A DNA stretch of 9,497 nucleotides, taken from NCBI GenBank assembly GCA_023389005.1, contig JAEWFE010000086.1:1-9497 (forward strand), written 5' to 3'. Origin of the DNA: Bacillota bacterium. Its GTDB lineage: Bacteria > Bacillota > Bacilli > Lactobacillales > Enterococcaceae. The position numbers and the translations under genes were made by a program. Of this stretch, positions 5,442-9,497 are shown piece by piece; within the stretch, counting starts at the first letter, position 1, and each line of letters opens with the position of its first letter. The notes beneath the pieces are model-generated. The model was not told the DNA's origin, ran no database searches, and was given only the letters and a program-made list of their open reading frames with translations.

Positions 5442-7241
5442 ATGAGTTATCAAGCGTTGTATCGTGTATGGCGTTCACAAAGATTTGCAGATATTGTCGG
5501 ACAACAGGCGATTACGCAGACCTTAAAAAACGCAATTAAACAAGATCAGATTTCGCATGCTTATTTATTCACCGGCCCTCGAGGAACAGGGAAAACCAGT
5601 GCGGCGAAGATTTTTGCAAAAGCGGTAAACTGTCCTCATCAAAAAGACGGCGAGCCTTGCAATGAATGTGAGATTTGTCGTTCAATTACGCAAGGGACGC
5701 TGGATGATGTCATTGAAATGGACGCGGCCAGTAATAACGGAGTCGATGAAGTCCGCTTGATTCGTGATCGAGCAAATTATGCACCGACACAAGCAAAGTA
5801 TAAAGTCTATATCATCGATGAAGTGCACATGCTTTCAACAGGGGCTTTTAATGCTTTATTAAAAACGTTAGAAGAACCTAAAAAGAATGTCATCTTTATT
5901 CTGGCAACAACCGAAGTGCATAAGATTCCGGCTACCATTATTTCGCGGACCCAACGTTTTGATTTTAAGCGTATTGGAATTCCAGAAATAAGCGAGCATT
6001 TGGCCTATATATTGGACCAAGAGCAAGTTGCCTATGATCAAGAGGCACTTCAACTCATTGCGAGATGTGCAGAAGGTGGGATGCGGGATGCGTTAAGTAT
6101 ATTGGATCAAGCCATTGCCTATCATCCTGAACACATTGATTTGCAGACGGCGATGAGTGTGACCGGTAGTTTATCCGATGAAGTGATGGCGCAACTATTG
6201 ACCTATTGTGAAAAACAAGAAACTGCACAAGCCTTAACTGCAGTCAAAGAGTTATTGCAAGCGGGAAAAGAAGCTAAGCGATTATTGGAAAATTTATTGG
6301 TTTATTGTCGTGATTTATTAATTGCACAAAAAGCATCAGATTATTTAGCACAGCAAGCGACCAATTATACTGAGAGTTTTCATCAGTTGGCCAAAGATTT
6401 AGCACCAGAAACGATTTTTCAATGGATAGAGATACTTTCCAAGGCACAAAATGAATTACGCTTTGTCACGAATCCAACAATCTATCTAGAAGTGGCGATT
6501 GTAAAATTAAGTGAGCCTACACAAACACCTCGTCTATCTGTTGGTTCACAAGCAATGAGTGCAAGTCCTGCGATGGATTCACAAGAGGTGCAACAATTAA
6601 AACAGCAAATTCAAGCTTTACAAAAAGAAGTTTCGCAATTGAAGCAAAATCAAGGAAGCACACCGACGGAAAATAAACCGAAACGTACCACATCTTCACA
6701 AAGTACGGTGCAATATCGGATTCCGAAAGTACAAGTGTTTGAAGTCTTATCAAAAGCCACTCGTGAAGATTTGCAAGCAGTGAATCAAGTTTGGGAAGAA
6801 TTGATGCAACACTTGCAAGTAACGCAACGGGCTTTATTACATGCTTCAAAAGTGCAAGCAGCTTCTCCAGATGGACTAGTAATCTCCTTTGGTTATGAAA
6901 TTTTATGTAATAAAGCGGCTAATGATCAAACGCTACTGAATGATATGCAGAATTATCTCAGTCTGTTAATTAAAGATTATTCACCGAAATTAGTCTTTAT
7001 TCCATCAGATAGCTGGTCACAATTAAGACGTGAATTCATTACCCTACATAAAGATGAATTTGCTAAAAAAGCAGCATCTACTGACAAAACAGGGCATGAA
7101 CAAACAGATGGTGATACACCTCAGCAGCCAAATCATGAATTTATGGCAGAGGAATTAGCAAACTCACCAGAACAAGAAACGGAAAAAATGGTCCAAACAG
7201 CCCAAGAGTTGTTTGGTGATTTAGTGAAAATAGAAGAATAA
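5442..7241 (+). CDS. dnaX: DNA polymerase III tau subunit
   Basis: DnaX is the ATP-driven motor of the clamp loader, which places the beta clamp on primed DNA and couples polymerases at the fork. The 599-residue product starts with the family's SYQALYRVWRSQRF. It has Walker A GPRGTGKT (45-52), a zinc module with C64, C73, C76 and C79, Walker B YIIDEVHM (123-130), FNALLKTLEEP (136-146) and sensor II GGMRDALSILDQ (212-223). The arginine-finger SRC motif reads SRT (169-171), with the arginine kept. A collar domain follows to about residue 355, then a coiled coil (381-404) and the tau-specific C-terminal part to the end. No A-rich slippery site of the E. coli gamma type stands out, so only full-length tau is predicted. 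It leads the operon, with ybaB 24 bases downstream. Length and domain order are normal for Firmicutes. Confidence 0.97.
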   Translation: MSYQALYRVWRSQRFADIVGQQAITQTLKNAIKQDQISHAYLFTGPRGTGKTSAAKIFAKAVNCPHQKDGEPCNECEICRSITQGTLDDVIEMDAASNNGVDEVRLIRDRANYAPTQAKYKVYIIDEVHMLSTGAFNALLKTLEEPKKNVIFILATTEVHKIPATIISRTQRFDFKRIGIPEISEHLAYILDQEQVAYDQEALQLIARCAEGGMRDALSILDQAIAYHPEHIDLQTAMSVTGSLSDEVMAQLLTYCEKQETAQALTAVKELLQAGKEAKRLLENLLVYCRDLLIAQKASDYLAQQATNYTESFHQLAKDLAPETIFQWIEILSKAQNELRFVTNPTIYLEVAIVKLSEPTQTPRLSVGSQAMSASPAMDSQEVQQLKQQIQALQKEVSQLKQNQGSTPTENKPKRTTSSQSTVQYRIPKVQVFEVLSKATREDLQAVNQVWEELMQHLQVTQRALLHASKVQAASPDGLVISFGYEILCNKAANDQTLLNDMQNYLSLLIKDYSPKLVFIPSDSWSQLRREFITLHKDEFAKKAASTDKTGHEQTDGDTPQQPNHEFMAEELANSPEQETEKMVQTAQELFGDLVKIEE

Positions 7242-7265
7242 TGAAGAATTTGGAGTGATAGCATT

Positions 7266-7580
7266 ATGATGCGCGGAATGGGCAATATGCAAGGAATGTT
7301 AAAACAAGTAAAGAAAATGCAAAAAGAAATGATGGCGGCTCAAGAAGCTTTAAATCAACAGACTTTTATCGGTGTTTCAACCAATGATTATGTCAAAGCT
7401 ACCGTTACAGGCGAACAACAATTAAAAGATTTGGAAATTAATCCTGCAATTATTGATGATCAAGATCCAGAAATGTTACAGGATTTAGTGATTATGGCCG
7501 TTAATGATGCCTTACAAAAAGCGAAAAAAGCCCAAGAAGACACACTAGGTAAATATACTAAAGGCTTACCAGGATTTTAA
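7266..7580 (+). CDS. ybaB: YbaB/EbfC family nucleoid-associated protein
   Basis: This 104-residue protein is of standard length for the YbaB/EbfC family, whose dimers bind DNA in a tweezer-like shape and are linked to nucleoid organisation and repair. It begins with a Met/Gly/Lys-rich helix (MRGMGNMQGMLKQVKKMQ), contains the conserved core KATVTGEQQLKDLEINPAIID, and ends with the helix ALQKAKKAQEDTLGKYTKGL. The ribosome site GGAGTG (7252-7257) is 8 bases before the ATG at 7266. A second ATG (7269) directly follows, so the start is uncertain by one codon. It sits between dnaX and recR, the near-universal arrangement, 24 bases after dnaX and 16 before recR. Confidence 0.96.
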   Translation: MMRGMGNMQGMLKQVKKMQKEMMAAQEALNQQTFIGVSTNDYVKATVTGEQQLKDLEINPAIIDDQDPEMLQDLVIMAVNDALQKAKKAQEDTLGKYTKGLPGF

Positions 7581-7596
7581 TTAAAGGGATGAGACG

Positions 7597-8193
7597 ATGC
7601 AATATCCAGAACCAATTGCCAGATTAATTGCAAGTTATATGAATCTGCCGGGGATTGGTCAAAAAACAGCGACAAGATTAGCTTTCCATACGATTGATAT
7701 GAAAGAAGAAGTGGTGAATGAATTTGCAAAATCGCTTTTAAGTGTCAAACGTGATTTAACTTTTTGTAGTGTGTGCGGCAATATCACCGAAGAAGATCCA
7801 TGTGAAATCTGTAGTGATGAAACGCGCGATAAAAGTACGATTCTTGTCGTTGAAGAACCCAAAGACGTCATGGCGTTAGAAAAAATGAAAGAATATCGGG
7901 GGCTTTACCATGTCTTACACGGGGTCATTTCACCAATGGAAGGCACAGGTCCGGAAGATATTCAAATTCCATCGCTCTTAACACGACTTCATGATGAAAG
8001 AGTCAAAGAAGTGATTATTGCGACCAATGCAACGACAGAAGGAGAAGCAACCGCAATGTATCTATCTAGGCTGATTAAACCAGCAGGCATTAAGGTGACC
8101 CGTCTTGCTCATGGTTTGTCTGTAGGAAGCGATATTGAGTATGCGGATGAAGTAACCTTGCTCAAAGCGGTAGAAGGCCGTCGCGAGCTATAA
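7597..8193 (+). CDS. recR: Recombination mediator protein RecR
   Basis: RecR works with RecO (and RecF) to load RecA onto SSB-coated single-stranded DNA during gap repair. The 198-residue protein has all the family parts in order: a helix-hairpin-helix with LPGIGQKTATRLAFH (17-31), a C4 zinc finger with C57, C60, C69 and C72, a Toprim domain starting at VVEEPKDVMALE (84-95) with HGVISPMEGTGPEDI (108-122) and ATNATTEGE (142-150), and the C-terminal LAHGLSVGSDIEYADEVTL (170-188). The usual ARG/PVGGD pattern in that last block shows small substitutions (AHG, SVGSD). Length is normal (about 200). The ribosome site AAAGGGATGAG lies just upstream of the ATG at 7597. It follows ybaB by 16 bases in the standard dnaX-ybaB-recR cluster. 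Confidence 0.97.
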   Translation: MQYPEPIARLIASYMNLPGIGQKTATRLAFHTIDMKEEVVNEFAKSLLSVKRDLTFCSVCGNITEEDPCEICSDETRDKSTILVVEEPKDVMALEKMKEYRGLYHVLHGVISPMEGTGPEDIQIPSLLTRLHDERVKEVIIATNATTEGEATAMYLSRLIKPAGIKVTRLAHGLSVGSDIEYADEVTLLKAVEGRREL

Positions 8194-8211
8194 AAGATAT
8201 TGGAGGAAATT

Positions 8212-8865
8212 ATGGCTAACGGCTTATTTATTACAATTGAAGGACCAGACGGCGCAGGGAAAACCACCGTCTTAAATGAATTGTTTCCACGTTTACAGAT
8301 GATTGCGAAAAAAGAAATCATTAAAACCCGTGAACCAGGCGGCGTATTGATTGCGGAAAAAATTCGCCAAATTATCTTAAATCCTGATCACCGTCAAATG
8401 GATGAACGTACAGAAGCCTTACTATATGCTGCAGCGCGTCGTCAGCACTTAGTAGAGGTGATTATCCCAGCGTTAAATGAAGGGAAAATAGTTATCTGTG
8501 ATCGTTTTGTAGATAGCTCCTTAACGTATCAAGGAGCAGGTCGACGAATTGGGATGAAAGAAATTGCTCAAATCAATGAATTTGCGACAGAAGGATTAGA
8601 ACCAGATTTTACCTTATACTTAGATGTTGATTCAGATACGGGATTAAGACGTATCCAAAATCATCGCAAAAAAGATATCGACCGCTTAGACTTGGAGGGA
8701 TTAGAGTTCCATCAACGGGTGCGTCATGCTTATCTAAAATTAGCAGAAGAAAACCCAGTGCGTATTCATCGAATTGATGCTAAAATGAGTTTACAAGAAG
8801 TTGTTGAATCAAGTTTTTCAGCAATTGTGGAAAGTAACCCAACATTTTTTAAACGAGGTGAATAG
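8212..8865 (+). CDS. tmk: Thymidylate kinase
   Basis: Tmk phosphorylates dTMP to dTDP with ATP, an essential step to dTTP in the cytosol. I place the start at ATG 8212, preceded by GGAGG (8202-8206) with 5 bases between. The frame opens upstream at a TTG (8200), but using it would put the ribosome site inside the gene. The 217-residue product shows the P-loop GPDGAGKTT (11-19), TREPGG (39-44), DRF (97-99, the DRY/F motif), DSSLTYQGAGR (101-111), LDVDSDTGLRRI (137-148) and a LID segment with R153 (in HRKKDIDR) and DR (157-158). Length is normal. It lies 18 bases after recR and 2 before the c-di-AMP receptor gene, so translation with the latter is probably coupled. Confidence 0.97.
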   Translation: MANGLFITIEGPDGAGKTTVLNELFPRLQMIAKKEIIKTREPGGVLIAEKIRQIILNPDHRQMDERTEALLYAAARRQHLVEVIIPALNEGKIVICDRFVDSSLTYQGAGRRIGMKEIAQINEFATEGLEPDFTLYLDVDSDTGLRRIQNHRKKDIDRLDLEGLEFHQRVRHAYLKLAEENPVRIHRIDAKMSLQEVVESSFSAIVESNPTFFKRGE

Positions 8866-8867
8866 CG

Positions 8868-9197
8868 ATGAAAATGATAATTGCGATTGTTCAAGATAAG
8901 GATAGTAACCGACTAGCCAATGAATTTATTGAGGCTGGTGTGCGCGCTACAAAATTATCGACCACTGGTGGATTTTTAAAAGCGGGCAACACCACTTTCA
9001 TGATTGGTTTAGAAGATGAACGAGTAGAGGAAGTCCTAGCTTTGATTAAGAAAACTTGTCAATCTAGAAAACAATTTATCACTTCTCCTATGTCCTTAGA
9101 TTTATCCATTGACTCACCTATGCCTTATCCACTGGAAGTAGAAGTCGGCGGTGCAACGGTCTTTGTCTTACCAGTTGAAGGTTTCCATCATTTTTAA
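8868..9197 (+). CDS. pstA: Cyclic di-AMP receptor, PII-like (PstA/DarA)
   Basis: This 109-residue protein belongs to the small PII-like family that binds cyclic di-AMP as a trimer and changes loop conformation; its downstream partner is not known. The N-terminal strand IIAIVQDKD, the ligand-binding stretch RATKLSTTGGFLKAGNTTFMIG (26-47, including R26, T28, F36, N41 and G47) and the C-terminal VGGATVFVLPVEGFHHF are the family hallmarks. In Bacillus it is known as darA (yaaQ) and in Staphylococcus and Listeria as pstA. The ribosome site GAGGTG (8855-8860) lies 7 bases before the ATG at 8868; a second ATG at 8874 is possible. The tmk stop is 2 bases upstream. The position between tmk and holB is characteristic. 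Confidence 0.95.
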   Translation: MKMIIAIVQDKDSNRLANEFIEAGVRATKLSTTGGFLKAGNTTFMIGLEDERVEEVLALIKKTCQSRKQFITSPMSLDLSIDSPMPYPLEVEVGGATVFVLPVEGFHHF

Positions 9198-9215
9198 AAA
9201 GAAGGGGATGGCGTA

Positions 9216-9497
9216 ATGGGTGAATTGTTAAATCCTAATGTGCATTCTCTGATGAAACAAAGTATTGAGCATGGGCGTTTGGCTCATGCTTATCTTTTTG
9301 AAGGGGAAAAAGGCACAGGAAAACACCAAGAAAGTCTTTGGTTAGCTAAGCGTTTATATTGTACTAACGTGAAAGAAAACGAGCCTTGCAATGCGTGTCT
9401 CAATTGTTTACGTATCGAAAATAATGAGCATCCCAATGTACATCAAGTTACACCAGATGGCCAAACGATTAAAGTGGATCAAATTCGACAACTACAA
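9216..9497 (+). CDS. holB: DNA polymerase III delta-prime subunit, N-terminal part (partial)
   Basis: The last 94 codons in view begin at ATG 9216 after AAGGGGAT (9203-9209 region) and run off the window. HolB is the non-motor delta-prime subunit of the clamp loader, assembling with tau (dnaX, first gene of this operon) and delta. Visible are the AYLFEGEKGTGK P-loop (25-36), where the residue after the lysine is H37 instead of Ser/Thr, and zinc-binding cysteines C49, C58, C61 and C64 in a pattern parallel to DnaX, then HPNVHQVTPDG and IKVDQIRQLQ. The degenerate P-loop fits a subunit that does not hydrolyse ATP. The ATG at 9208 in another frame meets a stop at once and is not the start. Confidence 0.94.
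   Translation, partial: MGELLNPNVHSLMKQSIEHGRLAHAYLFEGEKGTGKHQESLWLAKRLYCTNVKENEPCNACLNCLRIENNEHPNVHQVTPDGQTIKVDQIRQLQ

Noticed and set aside
5442..7241. Programmed frameshift giving a gamma form of DnaX
   Set aside because: Only short A runs in the wrong phase are present (for example A6 near 7063 and 7182), none in the central region where tau and gamma would part.
8200..8211. TTG at 8200 as the tmk start
   Set aside because: The GGAGG ribosome site at 8202-8206 lies inside this extension and points to ATG 8212; the family protein begins just before the P-loop strand.
9216..9497. HolB P-loop with His in place of Ser/Thr as an anomaly
   Set aside because: Delta-prime subunits do not need ATP hydrolysis and degenerate P-loops are common in this family.

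Overview
The window looks like chromosome from a low-GC Firmicute of the order Lactobacillales. I base this on the protein sequences, the strong AGGAGG-type ribosome sites, and the order dnaX, ybaB, recR, tmk, c-di-AMP receptor, holB. The species cannot be named from the sequence alone.

Left edge (1-250): the last 64 codons of sufB (Fe-S cluster scaffold), followed by a strong intrinsic terminator.

Accessory block (about 253-4830): visibly more AT-rich than the flanks, with all genes on the + strand. It holds (i) an unrecognised 190-residue ORF that starts inside the sufB terminator tail without a ribosome site and is probably N-truncated; (ii) a gene of the LA2681-like HEPN family with the RNxxEH ribonuclease-type motif, whose C-terminal 70 or so codons are in the -1 frame after a T7 run forming the heptamer T TTT TTA; (iii) a promoter region with four TGTTACA elements; (iv) a two-gene overlapping operon coding for an ABC/OLD-type ATPase without a Toprim domain and a small protein with a PD-(D/E)xK-like nuclease pattern. 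The content resembles a defence island. An 11-bp exact repeat (TTGGCTACGTT, 267-277 and 4819-4829) brackets it and may mark the integration or recombination boundaries.

Remnant zone (4613-5441): about 830 bases with no convincing intact gene. It contains a strong orphan terminator (4978-5016), a possible 37-codon ORF followed in the same frame by a stop-riddled coding-like stretch, and the likely dnaX promoter.

Core operon (5442-9497): dnaX, ybaB, recR, tmk, pstA/darA and the start of holB, with gaps of 2 to 24 bases. The genes serve DNA replication (clamp loader tau and delta-prime), recombinational repair (RecR), dTTP synthesis (Tmk) and c-di-AMP sensing (PstA/DarA). All are intact except holB, which runs off the window.

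The best candidates for something undescribed are the ATPase/nuclease pair at 2734-4612 and the frameshift-split HEPN gene at 834-2386. No nucleic-acid or protein search could be run, so family names rest on motif recognition.
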